In this document: one piece after another, positions 24,245-33,024 of the stretch | Position numbering within the stretch: the stretch's first letter is position 1 | Layout of the letters: the number at the start of each line of letters is the position of its first letter | Origin: Desulfobacula sp. | Lineage (GTDB): Bacteria; Desulfobacterota; Desulfobacteria; Desulfobacterales; Desulfobacteraceae | NCBI GenBank assembly: GCA_028280105.1 | Contig: JANQML010000062.1 | Span: forward strand, 1-33,883 | DNA: 33,883 bases | Direction: 5' to 3' | The notes under the pieces: model-generated | What the model saw: only the letters and a program-made list of their open reading frames with translations | What the model was told of the DNA's origin: nothing | The model's database searches: none | Position numbers and translations under genes: made by a program

Positions 24245-24274
24245 TTGACATTCCGTAGGAATTAAAAATAACTT
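24245..24274 (+). promoter_or_regulatory. Probable sigma70 promoter of the liv-type operon
   Basis: TTGACA (24245-24250) is a perfect -35 box. The best -10 candidate is TAACTT (24269-24274) at 18 bp, which is weak, so an activator may be needed. ATG 24326 is about 45 bases downstream of the expected start site. Confidence 0.5.
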
Positions 24275-24325
24275 ATTAAAAGGTTCGTATTTCAGACCAA
24301 TATATTAAACACAGGGTCTTTGCCT

Positions 24326-25375
24326 ATGGATATGAAAAGAAACTACTACGAAGATGTCGGCTTAATATCATCCCCTGCTGTTTTTTTCTGGTTCACTGTT
24401 CTTATACTGTCTCTTTATATATTTCCTTTAGTTGTAGGCAATTACTATATTTATGTAGCCAATTACATTGCCATTAATATTATCGTGGCCGCAGGGTTGA
24501 ACCTGCTGGTGGGGTATACCGGCCAGATTTCACTGGGACATGCCGGGTTTTTTGCCATCGGTGCCTACGGAACCGTCACCCTCATGGTCAAGGCCGGATT
24601 TCCGTTTCTTTTGGCCCTGCCGTGCGCAGCGCTCATTGCGGCAGGATTCGGATTTCTTTTGGGACTGCCTTCCCTGAGACTGGAGGGGCCGTATCTGGCC
24701 ATTGCAACCCTGGGGTTCGGACTCACCGTCACCCAGATCATCGGGCGGATGGACATTTTCAACGGACGTGAAGGAATCCATGCCCCGGATATCGTCATCG
24801 GCCCATGGGTTCTGGATACGGATAAAGAATTCTATTTCCTTTTGATTACGCTGACCATCCTGCTGCTGCTCTTTATGAGGAATCTAATCAAGACACGGGT
24901 GGGCAGAGCGTTTATCGCCATCAGGGATGCAGATATCGCCGCCCAGACCATGGGGGTGAATATCCTTAAATACAAGACGCTTTCCTTTGCCGTCAGCGCC
25001 TTTTACGCCGGTATCGGCGGCGGACTCTATGCCTTTGTGTTAAAATTTATCGAACCTGAAATATTCACGCTCATGATGTCGATCATGTTCCTGGCCATGG
25101 TGGTGGTGGGCGGCCTGGGATCCATGATGGGGTCCATTGCCGGGGCAACCCTTCTCTGCCTTCTGGATTTAAAGTTGAGAAATATATTGACCATACCTTA
25201 CCTGGGCCAGTGGCTGGAGCATCTTTCCAAAAGCTGGTTTTCCATCACCGGTGTGTCCAATATCCAATATATTGTATTTGGTTCCATCATGGTTCTGATC
25301 ATGCTGTTTGAACCGCACGGCCTTTACGGGGTCTGGATTCGAACCAAAAAATACTGGCGCACCTGGCCGTTTTAA
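24326..25375 (+). CDS. livM: Branched-chain amino acid-type ABC transporter permease, LivM family
   Basis: About 349 residues from ATG 24326; an in-frame TTG at 24320 and ATG at 24332 are alternatives. It is highly hydrophobic with eight or nine predicted membrane helices. The LivM signature is present: LNLLVGYTGQISLGHAGFFA, GAYGTVTLMV, GLPSLRLEGPYLAIATLGFG and the EAA-like cytoplasmic loop RVGRAFIAIRDADIAAQTMG, followed by VVVGGLGSMMGSIAGA. It forms the inner-membrane channel with the LivH partner encoded 15 bp downstream. Usually LivM follows LivH; here it comes first. The operon's acyl-CoA synthetase argues for a carboxylic acid rather than a branched-chain amino acid as cargo. Confidence 0.93.
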   Translation: MDMKRNYYEDVGLISSPAVFFWFTVLILSLYIFPLVVGNYYIYVANYIAINIIVAAGLNLLVGYTGQISLGHAGFFAIGAYGTVTLMVKAGFPFLLALPCAALIAAGFGFLLGLPSLRLEGPYLAIATLGFGLTVTQIIGRMDIFNGREGIHAPDIVIGPWVLDTDKEFYFLLITLTILLLLFMRNLIKTRVGRAFIAIRDADIAAQTMGVNILKYKTLSFAVSAFYAGIGGGLYAFVLKFIEPEIFTLMMSIMFLAMVVVGGLGSMMGSIAGATLLCLLDLKLRNILTIPYLGQWLEHLSKSWFSITGVSNIQYIVFGSIMVLIMLFEPHGLYGVWIRTKKYWRTWPF

Positions 25376-25390
25376 CAGCAGAGGTGAAGG

Positions 25391-26266
25391 ATGATCGACT
25401 TTTTCCAGATGATAGTCAGCGGAATCGCCGTGGGCAGTTCCTATGCATTGATGGGGCTTGCCATGGTCATCATCTACAAAACAAGCGAGGTCCCCAATTT
25501 TGCCCAGGGTGAGATGGCCCTGATCTCATCTTTCTTTGCCATGATGCTGCTAACCGTATTCAATTTTTCCGTGCCGGCCGCCTTTATTCTGGCCCTTTTA
25601 TTTGCCGTTATCCTGGGCTGTTTTCTTGAATTTGCCGTCCTTCGGAGGGCCAAGGAACCCAATGTCCTCGGGATGATCGTCATCACCATCGGCATTGAGA
25701 TGATTCTGCTGGGGGTTGTCTCCTGGAAATTCGGGGCTGAGCAGAAAACCATGCCCTTCCCCCTGGGGCCTTATGACGGCGTTTTTTACAGAGATATCTT
25801 TATTTCAAAACTGGAATTGTTAACCCTGTCCGCCGCATTGGTATTGATGATGGTTATTTTCCTCTTTTTCAGGTTTTCCCGGCTGGGACTTGCCATGAAA
25901 GCCACTCAGCAGAATCCCGTGGCCGCACGGATTATGGGGGTCAAAACCAATCGAATCCTGATGATGACCTGGGGTATTTCCTCCTTTGTCGGGGCGGTGG
26001 CCGGGCTGTTGATCTCACCCACCATCATGCATCCCTATATGATGTGGGACCCCATGCTCAAAGGGTTTGCCGCCGCCGTCATGGGTGGAATGACATCTCT
26101 GCCCGGTGCAGTTGTGGCTGCGTATCTGCTCGGAATCATAGAAAATTTATTCGGCGGCTATATCTCCATTGAGTTTAAGAATGTGGTGGCCTTTGCCATC
26201 ATTGTCCTGGTGCTCTGCGTGAAGCCCAGCGGCCTGTTTGCAAAACATTACGTCAAAAAGGTCTGA
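25391..26266 (+). CDS. livH: Branched-chain amino acid-type ABC transporter permease, LivH family
   Basis: 291 residues, mostly membrane helices (about eight). LivH features: GIAVGSSYALMGLAMVIIYK at the N-terminus, VPNFAQGEMALISSFFAMML, the cytoplasmic coupling loop RFSRLGLAMKATQQNPVAAR with IMGVKTNRI, and the C-terminal GFAAAVMGGMTSLPGAVVAA. It is the second channel subunit, pairing with LivM. The ATG at 25391 follows GAGGTG with a 15-bp gap to livM, so they belong to one operon. Confidence 0.93.
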   Translation: MIDFFQMIVSGIAVGSSYALMGLAMVIIYKTSEVPNFAQGEMALISSFFAMMLLTVFNFSVPAAFILALLFAVILGCFLEFAVLRRAKEPNVLGMIVITIGIEMILLGVVSWKFGAEQKTMPFPLGPYDGVFYRDIFISKLELLTLSAALVLMMVIFLFFRFSRLGLAMKATQQNPVAARIMGVKTNRILMMTWGISSFVGAVAGLLISPTIMHPYMMWDPMLKGFAAAVMGGMTSLPGAVVAAYLLGIIENLFGGYISIEFKNVVAFAIIVLVLCVKPSGLFAKHYVKKV

Positions 26267-26332
26267 CTGGCGGATGCCGTTAAAGCGATACCGATATATG
26301 AACGTATATAACCGTATAAAAAGGAGGGAACG

Positions 26333-27523
26333 ATGAAAAAAAGAGTCTTGCTGTCAATCTCTGTTTTTCTGACAATTTTCTTGGGCATGGCACCGCATCT
26401 TCTGGCCGACGAAGGAATCACCGACACGGAAATTCACATCGGGCAGTGGAGTCCCCAGACAGGTCCTGCAGCGGCATGGGGGTCTGTGGCGCGGGGAACC
26501 GGTGACTATTTCCAATGGATCAATGAAAACGGGGGAATCCACGGCAGAAAAATCGTATACCACATGTTTGACGACGGGTATAACCCGGCAAAAACAAAGG
26601 CCGGGGTAAAGGAACTCCAGGAAGGGACCGGTATCTTTGCCTGGGCCTGCGGTGTGGGCACCTCCACTGGGCTTGCGGTAAAAGACTATCTGGCAGAAAA
26701 AAACATTCCCTGGGTCGGACCTGCCGCCGGCTCCCTGCACTGGGTCAATCCGCCGTTAAGAAATCTGTTTGCCGTCTATCCCCTCTATATCGGTGAAGCA
26801 AAAGCCCTGGTCAAATACGCTGTGGAAGAGATGGGTAAAAAGCGGGTGGCCATTGCCTATCTCAACGATGAGTATGGGAAAAACGGGCTCCGGGGTGCCA
26901 CGGAAGAACTCAAGCGCCATGGATTGGAACCGGTGGCTGAAGTCTCTTTTGAGGCAAAAGATTCCGATCTAAAACCCCATGTGATGAAACTGAGAAAATC
27001 CAAAGCCGACATGGTCCTGCTGTGGACGACCGTCACCCATTCGGCAAAAATAGTGGGCATCAGCAAGGCCATGAAATTTACACCCCAATTTATGAGCACC
27101 AGCACCTGTTCCGATTTTCCGCTGATGATGAAGATCACCAAAGGGGCATGGGAAGGGGTGATCACCGGCACCTTGGGCGAACTGCCCGAGTCCGATCATC
27201 CGGGTATTAAAAAATATAAAACCCAGGTCTTTGATCAATTTGCTGCCAAAGACGAACGGTGGGGTATTTTTTACTATGCCGGCATCATCTTTACCGAACC
27301 CATGATCCAGGCCCTGAAAAATGCCGGACCGGATCTGACCCGGGAAAAATTTATCACTGAAATGGAAAACCTGAAAGGGTTCAAGGGGATCGGGCCTGAG
27401 GTCAGTTTTAAGCCGTATGATAAGAATGATATGTACTCCCGCCAGGGAACCCGGCAGACCTTTCTGATCCAGTGCATGCCCGACGGGTCATCAAAAAAAC
27501 TGACCGGGTGGCTGGATCTCTAA
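26333..27523 (+). CDS. Periplasmic substrate-binding protein, LivK-type (Peripla_BP_6)
   Basis: 396 residues. A signal peptide covers ~1-25 (MKKRVLLSISVFLTIFLGMA, cleavage near HLLA|DEG). The mature protein has the type I periplasmic-binding fold of the Leu/Ile/Val group: TEIHIGQWSPQTGPAAAWGS, GGIHGRKIVYHMFDDGYNPA, KRVAIAYLNDEYGKNGLRGA and ADMVLLWTTVTHSAKIVGIS. The pocket segment has QTGPAAAWG where amino-acid binders often have SGP/TG motifs; I cannot name the ligand. It delivers substrate to LivMH. An AGGAGGG site precedes ATG 26333, and the gap to livH is 66 bp. Placing the binding-protein gene in the middle of the operon allows its extra expression, but no internal promoter was identified. 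Confidence 0.92.
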   Translation: MKKRVLLSISVFLTIFLGMAPHLLADEGITDTEIHIGQWSPQTGPAAAWGSVARGTGDYFQWINENGGIHGRKIVYHMFDDGYNPAKTKAGVKELQEGTGIFAWACGVGTSTGLAVKDYLAEKNIPWVGPAAGSLHWVNPPLRNLFAVYPLYIGEAKALVKYAVEEMGKKRVAIAYLNDEYGKNGLRGATEELKRHGLEPVAEVSFEAKDSDLKPHVMKLRKSKADMVLLWTTVTHSAKIVGISKAMKFTPQFMSTSTCSDFPLMMKITKGAWEGVITGTLGELPESDHPGIKKYKTQVFDQFAAKDERWGIFYYAGIIFTEPMIQALKNAGPDLTREKFITEMENLKGFKGIGPEVSFKPYDKNDMYSRQGTRQTFLIQCMPDGSSKKLTGWLDL

Positions 27524-27526
27524 TCC

Positions 27527-28312
27527 ATGAACTCTTCTTCTTTTTTCATGATTGAGGACCTGTCCATATCCTTTGGGGGAATAAGGGCCCTCCGGGATAT
27601 CTGCTTTACGTTGGAAAAGGGGGAGATTTTTTCTGTAATCGGCCCCAACGGTGCGGGAAAAACCACCCTTTTCAATTGTATCTCCGGTCTGTACAGACCC
27701 GATCGGGGGCAGATCCGGTTCAACAACCGATCCATAGAAAACAAGTCGCCGGACACCATCGCCCGGATGGGTATTGCACGGACGTTTCAGAATATTGAAC
27801 TCTTTTCCCACATGAATACCATGGAAAACATCATGCTGGGCCGTCACATTCACATGAAAACCGGCCTTTTCAAAGGGATGTGCATGTGGGGAAGATCTTC
27901 ATTTGCCGGAAAGGAAGAGATCCGGCACCGGGAAAAAGTAGAAGAGATTATCGATCTTTTAGAGTTGCAGCATGTCAGGGATCAGTTTGTGGGCAGCCTG
28001 CCCTACGGGACCCAGAAACTGATTGAACTGGGAAGAGCACTGGCACTGGAACCGGAACTCCTCCTGCTGGACGAACCCTGCGCCGGAATGAATTCAGAAG
28101 AAAAGCAGGACATGATCTTCTGGATCAAGGATATCCAGGATGACCTGGGCATATCCATCCTGCTCATCGAACATGACATGAAGATGGTCATGGACATCTC
28201 CAGCCGGGTCCTGGCCATCAACTTCGGAGAGCCCGTCTGCCTGGGGACCCCGGATCAGGTGCAGCAGAACGAAGACGTGCTCAAGGCCTATATCGGTGAA
28301 GGGGGCATCTAA
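27527..28312 (+). CDS. livG: ABC transporter ATP-binding protein, LivG family
   Basis: 261 residues. Walker A is GPNGAGKTT (~residues 39-47), with the LivG-type insert around FQNIELFSHMNTMENIMLGR. The ABC signature position reads LPYGTQKLIELGRALA instead of the consensus LSGGQ, as is common in LivG. Walker B is LLLLDEPCAGMN, and IEHDMKMVMDISSRVLAIN carries the switch His. The C-terminal tail VQQNEDVLKAYIGEGGI is typical of LivG. With LivF it powers the LivMH channel from the cytoplasmic side. Start at ATG 27527, three bases after the binding-protein stop; ATG 27548 is an alternative because no strong ribosome site is seen. Confidence 0.95.
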   Translation: MNSSSFFMIEDLSISFGGIRALRDICFTLEKGEIFSVIGPNGAGKTTLFNCISGLYRPDRGQIRFNNRSIENKSPDTIARMGIARTFQNIELFSHMNTMENIMLGRHIHMKTGLFKGMCMWGRSSFAGKEEIRHREKVEEIIDLLELQHVRDQFVGSLPYGTQKLIELGRALALEPELLLLDEPCAGMNSEEKQDMIFWIKDIQDDLGISILLIEHDMKMVMDISSRVLAINFGEPVCLGTPDQVQQNEDVLKAYIGEGGI

Positions 28313-29089
28313 ATGACCGTTATGCTGGACGTTAAAAATATCGAAACCTATTATGACCTGGTCTATGCCATCCGGGGGGTCTCTTTTTCCGTGAACCAGG
28401 GCAGTATCACGGCCATCCTGGGCAGTAACGGTGCCGGAAAATCCACGATCCTGAAAACGATCATGGGGCTGATAGACGACCAGCCCGATAAGGGGCGTAT
28501 CGAATTTGAAGGGGCACCGATCCAGCACCGGGACACGGATGATATCGTCCGGCGGGGCATTGCCTATGTACCCGAGGGACGGGAAGTCTTTGAAGAGTTA
28601 ACGGTGCAGGAACACCTGGTCATGGGCGCTTATACAAGAAAGGACAGGGCCCGTGTAAAAGAAGATATCGAAAAAGTCTATACGCTCTTTCCCCTTTTGG
28701 GTGAACGGACCAATCAATGGGCCGGGACTCTTTCCGGCGGGGAACAGCAGATGCTGGCCATCGGCCGGGCATTGATGCTCAATCCCAAACTGTTAATACT
28801 GGACGAACCCTCTCTCGGGCTTTCCCCCCTCCTTGTGAAAGAGATCTTTTCCATTATCAAAGAGATTAACCAGAAAGGGGTCACCATTCTCCTGGTGGAG
28901 CAGAATGCCAACATGGCCCTGTCCATATCCACCACCGGTCTGATCCTTGAAAACGGACGGTTCGTCATGAAAGGGCGTTCAAAAGAGTTGCTTGAAAATA
29001 AAGATGTTAAGGAGTTCTACCTGGGAATCAAGTCTGAAGCATCTGTCAAAGGGTATCAGAGATGGAAGAGAAAAAAGGCATGGCGATGA
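28313..29089 (+). CDS. livF: ABC transporter ATP-binding protein, LivF family
   Basis: 258 residues. The N-terminus is LivF-like (MLDVKNIETYYDLVYAIRGV), then Walker A GSNGAGKST, Q-loop region MGLIDDQPDKGRIEFEG, GIAYVPEGREVFEELTVQEH, signature LSGGEQQMLAIGRALM, Walker B LLILDEPSLGLSP, and the switch His position replaced by Gln in LLVEQNANMALSIS, as usual in LivF. The ATG directly follows the livG stop codon (no gap), so translation is coupled. The C-terminus is somewhat longer than usual, ending in a Lys/Arg-rich tail RWKRKKAWR that overlaps the next gene's start. Confidence 0.95.
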   Translation: MTVMLDVKNIETYYDLVYAIRGVSFSVNQGSITAILGSNGAGKSTILKTIMGLIDDQPDKGRIEFEGAPIQHRDTDDIVRRGIAYVPEGREVFEELTVQEHLVMGAYTRKDRARVKEDIEKVYTLFPLLGERTNQWAGTLSGGEQQMLAIGRALMLNPKLLILDEPSLGLSPLLVKEIFSIIKEINQKGVTILLVEQNANMALSISTTGLILENGRFVMKGRSKELLENKDVKEFYLGIKSEASVKGYQRWKRKKAWR

Positions 29090-30924
29090 TGGATGAGAGA
29101 GAACCGGATCAACATCAGCCGGATGCCGGTCAATTAGATACGGTTCCCAAGGTCTTCAACCGAACGGTTGAACAATATCCGTCCCGGGTGGCCATGCGCA
29201 CCAAAACCCTGGGGCTGTGGAAGGACATCACCTGGAAAGACTACCACGACACCGCCCGGAAAGTCGGCTCTGCCCTGTTATCCATGGGATTTGAAAAGCA
29301 GGACGCCGCCTGTATCATCGGTGATAATAGTTTTGAATGGGTGGCCGCCGATATGGGGATCCAGTGCGTGGGCGGCATCTCCGTGGGAATTTATGCCACC
29401 AATGCCTGGCAGCAGGTTGAGTATGTGGTCACCCACAGTGATGCAAAATTTTTGTTTGTCCAAAATGAAGAACAACTGGACAAATGGCTGATGTTCAAAC
29501 AATCCGTTCCTCTGTTAAAAAAAGTCATCCTCTGGGATAATAAAGGATTGGTCTCTTTTAAAGACCCCATGGTGATAACCTTTGAACAACTGCTTGAAGC
29601 GGGTGCATCAGAATCCAGCAGGCACCCCTCTCTTTTTAAAGAAAAACAAGAAGAGGTCTTCCCGGACGATCTGTCCGTTCTCATCTACACCTCAGGGACC
29701 ACCGGTCCGCCCAAAGGGGCCATGCTCACCCATAAAAACGTCACCTGGATGGCCACGGCCGTGGATGACACCATCCGGATCGACCCTGCCGACAATGTCC
29801 TGTCGTTTCTGCCTCTGTGCCATATTTTTGAACGGCTCTTTACGGTATTTATTCATATCCGGTACGCCTACATTGTCAATTTTGTGGAAAAACCGGACAC
29901 GGTGATGCAGAACATGATGGAAGTGGCTCCCACCATCGGATATGCTGTGCCGCGGATCTGGGAAAAATACTACTCCAACATCATGATCAAGATGTCGGAT
30001 GCCACCTGGTTCAAACGCCAGGTCTTTAACTGGGCCCTGAAGGCGGGCAACCGCCGGGCCGATGCGGTCATGGACCTGAAACCCATGGGAATGCTGCAAA
30101 GGGCGCTTTACAGGCTGGCCTGGTTTTCGGTCTTCAGAAAGCTCAAAGAGCGGCTGGGCCTTGAAAATATGCGGGTGGCCATTTCAGGTGCAGCACCCAT
30201 ATCCAAAGAGGTGCTCCACTTTTTTCAATCCATTGGAATCAACCTGATCGAAGGATACGGCCAGACCGAAGGAACCGGTGTGACGACCCTTTCCCGGGAA
30301 AAGGGAACCAAATTCGGAACCGTTGGCCAAGCCCTCAACGGCATCGACATTAAAATCGCAGACGACGGGGAGATTTTGGTCAAATCCCCGGCGATTTTTA
30401 AAGGGTACTATAAAGGTGAGGCGGCAACCGTAGAAACCGTTATTGACGGATGGCTCTGCACCGGCGATGTGGGTGAGCTGGACCCGGACGGCTACTTGAA
30501 GATTACCGATCGAAAAAAAGACATTATCGTAACCGCCGGGGGTAAGAATATCACGCCCCAGTATATCGAGAATAAATTAAAGGCCAGTATCTACATCAAT
30601 GATGCCGTTGTGATCGGTGACCGCAGAAAATTTTTGTCCTGTCTGATCATGATCGATGAGGACAATGTGGTCAAGTTTGCCCAGGACAACAAGATCCAGT
30701 TCTCAACCTATAAAGACCTGACCCGGGACGAACAGATCGTATCGCTCATCGACCGTGAGGTGCAAACCGTGAACAAGGGGCTGGCCCGGGTGGAAAATAT
30801 CCGCAAGTTCACCCTGCTGCCCAAGCGATTGTATGAAGAAGACGGTGAAGTCACGCCCACCATGAAAATCAAGCGCAAATTTGTGAACGAGGCATTCAAA
30901 GACCTGATCGACGCCATGTATTAG
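29086..30924 (+). CDS. Long-chain-type acyl-CoA synthetase (AMP-forming)
   Basis: About 612 residues from ATG 29086, which overlaps the livF stop by 4 bp (ATGA) and has AAAAAGG ~9 bases upstream; ATG 29062 would give 620. It has the AMP-binding motifs YTSGTTGPPKGAMLTHKN (~199-216), then SFLPLCHIFERL, EGYGQTEGTGVTTLSRE, DGWLCTGDVGELDPDGYLKI and TDRKKDIIVTAGGKNITPQY. The long C-terminal part (LSCLIMIDEDNVVKFAQDN, then TMKIKRKFVNEAF) is that of FAA1/FadD15-type ligases, with the catalytic Lys region near TMKIKRK. It activates a fatty or other organic acid to its CoA ester with ATP. Being coupled to the importer genes, it probably traps the imported acid as CoA ester. Confidence 0.93.
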   Translation: MMDEREPDQHQPDAGQLDTVPKVFNRTVEQYPSRVAMRTKTLGLWKDITWKDYHDTARKVGSALLSMGFEKQDAACIIGDNSFEWVAADMGIQCVGGISVGIYATNAWQQVEYVVTHSDAKFLFVQNEEQLDKWLMFKQSVPLLKKVILWDNKGLVSFKDPMVITFEQLLEAGASESSRHPSLFKEKQEEVFPDDLSVLIYTSGTTGPPKGAMLTHKNVTWMATAVDDTIRIDPADNVLSFLPLCHIFERLFTVFIHIRYAYIVNFVEKPDTVMQNMMEVAPTIGYAVPRIWEKYYSNIMIKMSDATWFKRQVFNWALKAGNRRADAVMDLKPMGMLQRALYRLAWFSVFRKLKERLGLENMRVAISGAAPISKEVLHFFQSIGINLIEGYGQTEGTGVTTLSREKGTKFGTVGQALNGIDIKIADDGEILVKSPAIFKGYYKGEAATVETVIDGWLCTGDVGELDPDGYLKITDRKKDIIVTAGGKNITPQYIENKLKASIYINDAVVIGDRRKFLSCLIMIDEDNVVKFAQDNKIQFSTYKDLTRDEQIVSLIDREVQTVNKGLARVENIRKFTLLPKRLYEEDGEVTPTMKIKRKFVNEAFKDLIDAMY

Positions 30925-30954
30925 GTTTTAACTTGAGTCCCGCCGGCCTTTTGC

Positions 30955-32379
30955 TTACGCATCAAAAAATTCATTAATTGTTTCCGGTAAAGGGCCGTAC
31001 GCCCTGGACCAGTTTCCATCAAACAGGCCGGCACCGATATGGTTGCGGGTCAGCCAGTGTTTTACAAACTGAAAATGGTAATCCACGGCGATTTGAAACA
31101 GGTAGAGGTCACTGGCAAGGTGGATGTAATATGTTCCGTAACGGGTTCCCATAAGGTCGTCATGGTGGATCAATCCGTTGAGTGTTGCCCGTTCATCCGG
31201 TTCTTTTTTCGTATCGATCGGATCCAGGGGCTTCTCAATCCCCAGTTGCTCCATTTCATTCATCCAGAGACCGGATGAAAAAACCCGGGGACAATTATCG
31301 GCATTGGAGAGATCACAGTGGCCGGATATGGCTTTTTGGGCCGCAGCAAGCTGCGTTTCAACATCCCGGGGCTGAAATGTTTTGTTGTTTGCCCGGGCAA
31401 ACATACTGCAGAGTTCAAGAAAAGCATTTGCGTACTCTGTCCGGTTGTTTCGTTCTATGGGTGCGGCTTCTTTAGGCCGCCAGCAGGGTTTGTAGTAATA
31501 GTCGATAAAGCTGTAGTCGGGAAAGTGGCCCATCCAGCCGTGGCCCAAATAGGTAGTTGCATTGGGAACAGCGGCAAAATTTTCATTGGTCAGTTGATAG
31601 GTTGAAGAGAGATGAACCTTTTCCCAGTCATCCCCGTCAGCATACCGGTATTTTATGTTCTGGTAAAATTGATCGTGGATCAAATCTCCGTCAATGTCCC
31701 AGTAGGTATTGACGGAATTATTCACCGCACTCCAGTCCTGATGGGCCCAGGTGTCGGCAATCACGTGGGCTCTTGCTCCCAAAAGGAGCAACGAGAACCG
31801 CTTCAGTATATCTTCATTGTCATACTCTGCCAGCAGCTCCCTTCCCCCTGCGGCCATGCTGAGAACGGCTTTGAGCCGTTCCGGCTGCTGCAAACAGTCG
31901 ACCGTATCTTTTATAAGTGTCCGCGATAAGGGATTCTGGGGGCGATTGAGTAATTTGGCGACACCGGCATCGATGCCAAGGCTTGAATCCGGTGTGACGT
32001 CACGGAGCGTGTGGCCCGGCAGTCGGGCGGCAACGGATTCTCCATGGATCTCGACAGATGTCGGCGTTCCCGGCGGATCGTCATAGTTGCCCGGTGTAAA
32101 ATGAAAGGCTGCCCACAACCCTTTGCTGCCGCTCAGTCCGGCGCTCAAGGTTCCCTGAAAAGAATACCGGGGATAATCCACCTTTGCAGCCACATCAAAA
32201 TCGCCGTTTTCGGGTTTTACAGTATCATGAACCAACCGCCAATAACCGGCATATGCCTCATTACTCAAAAAATCGATGAAATTGGATGCCTTGGCAATAG
32301 TGGTGGCATCCTCCCGGTTATACTGCCCGCCGATTTTTGCCGCATAAAATGCACCGTAGAAATGAAAATCCTGATCCAT
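30955..32379 (-). CDS. DUF6765-like protein with probable metal-binding His/Asp motif
   Basis: 474 residues, AAAGGAG before ATG 32379, no signal peptide or membrane helix. The N-terminus (MDQDFHFYGAFYAAKIGG, then DATTIAKASNFIDFLSNEAY) has the conserved start of DUF6765 proteins: DFHxY-type, followed by an A-TIA-ASxxxD segment. The central LLLGARAHVIADTWAHQDWS contains H-x3-D-x3-H, reminiscent of the zinc site of phospholipase C/S1-P1-type nucleases, and HGWMGHFPDY and HLASDLYLFQIAVDYHFQFV add further His/Asp. So it may be a cytoplasmic metallo-hydrolase, but no activity is known for the family and I infer it only from the motif. It is convergent with the acyl-CoA synthetase gene (30-bp gap) and stands alone. 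Confidence 0.65.
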   Translation of the reverse strand: MDQDFHFYGAFYAAKIGGQYNREDATTIAKASNFIDFLSNEAYAGYWRLVHDTVKPENGDFDVAAKVDYPRYSFQGTLSAGLSGSKGLWAAFHFTPGNYDDPPGTPTSVEIHGESVAARLPGHTLRDVTPDSSLGIDAGVAKLLNRPQNPLSRTLIKDTVDCLQQPERLKAVLSMAAGGRELLAEYDNEDILKRFSLLLLGARAHVIADTWAHQDWSAVNNSVNTYWDIDGDLIHDQFYQNIKYRYADGDDWEKVHLSSTYQLTNENFAAVPNATTYLGHGWMGHFPDYSFIDYYYKPCWRPKEAAPIERNNRTEYANAFLELCSMFARANNKTFQPRDVETQLAAAQKAISGHCDLSNADNCPRVFSSGLWMNEMEQLGIEKPLDPIDTKKEPDERATLNGLIHHDDLMGTRYGTYYIHLASDLYLFQIAVDYHFQFVKHWLTRNHIGAGLFDGNWSRAYGPLPETINEFFDA

Positions 32380-33024
32380 TGATTCTCTCCTTTTTTTAAT
32401 GATTTTATGTTGATACGTTTTTAAAAACCGATACTATTCTATCGGGCGATTCATACGGACAACCGTTTTCCGGAATGGATACCATCCGTTATAAAATCTT
32501 GTTTAAAGATATCGGTTTTAATTGCGACTCGTTACGATTTCAGAAATACGATGTTAGAAAATATATCCCTAAGGATAAAATGTTCCCTTTGTTTTTGTCA
32601 AACAGAATAGTTTTTTATCACAGGCTCTACCCCCACTTTTTTTTGAACTTAAAAAAACATGCAAAAATCAGGGTTTACCCTAATTGTTTTCCCTTGTTTT
32701 TTGTTATATGGAAACAATGAATAGTTTGATTTAATTTACTTTTTGGATGAAAAGGGGGAATGCTGATGATTTTCTTCTTAGATGAAGGTACAACTATAAG
32801 CCGACCAATAAAATTCATCTTGGCCATACCATTAATTATAGCGTTTTTATTTGGAAATGCCTCTGCAATTACAATTAATTAGTTTCTGTAGATTTGGCAG
32901 AATACAATAAGAAAAACAAGAGGTTATAGCATTTTGGGCTCGTTTTTTGAGTAGGCGTATGTTATAATATTGTTGCAAATTCAATAGGTTAACATATTAC
33001 TAACATCAAAAAAGGAGCCACAAA
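32380..33024. other. AT-rich intergenic region left of the insertion sequence
   Basis: About 645 bases, much richer in A+T than the rest. It contains the ribosome site of the DUF6765-like gene, a tiny signal-peptide ORF (32760-32882), an extended -10 promoter element TGTTATAAT (32960-32968) and the ribosome site AAAGGAG (33011-33017) of the transposase. The left end of the IS should lie in here, but its terminal repeat cannot be recognised without the right end. A plus-strand frame at 32475-32720 has no recognisable feature. Confidence 0.5.
32760..32882 (+). pseudogene. Small signal-peptide ORF, possible remnant of an exported-protein gene
   Basis: A 40-codon frame ends in SRPIKFILAIPLIIAFLFGN followed by ASAITIN and a stop. 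It has a positive residue pair, a hydrophobic core and an AxA-type cleavage site, i.e. a complete secretory signal with nothing after it. AAAGGGGGA precedes; the second ATG (32766) has better spacing. A one-base shift near the stop continues VSVDLAEYNKKNKRL before another stop. This suggests a gene cut or decayed next to the IS rather than a functional peptide. It could also be a real small membrane peptide. Confidence 0.35.

Noticed and set aside
32475-32720. 81-codon frame in the AT-rich region
   Set aside because: No ribosome site, no domain or signal; expected by chance in AT-rich sequence.
32947-32968. TTGAGT and TATAAT as a normal promoter of the transposase
   Set aside because: The spacer is only 10 bp; the TGTTATAAT element may act as an extended -10 box, but the -35 pairing is not acceptable.
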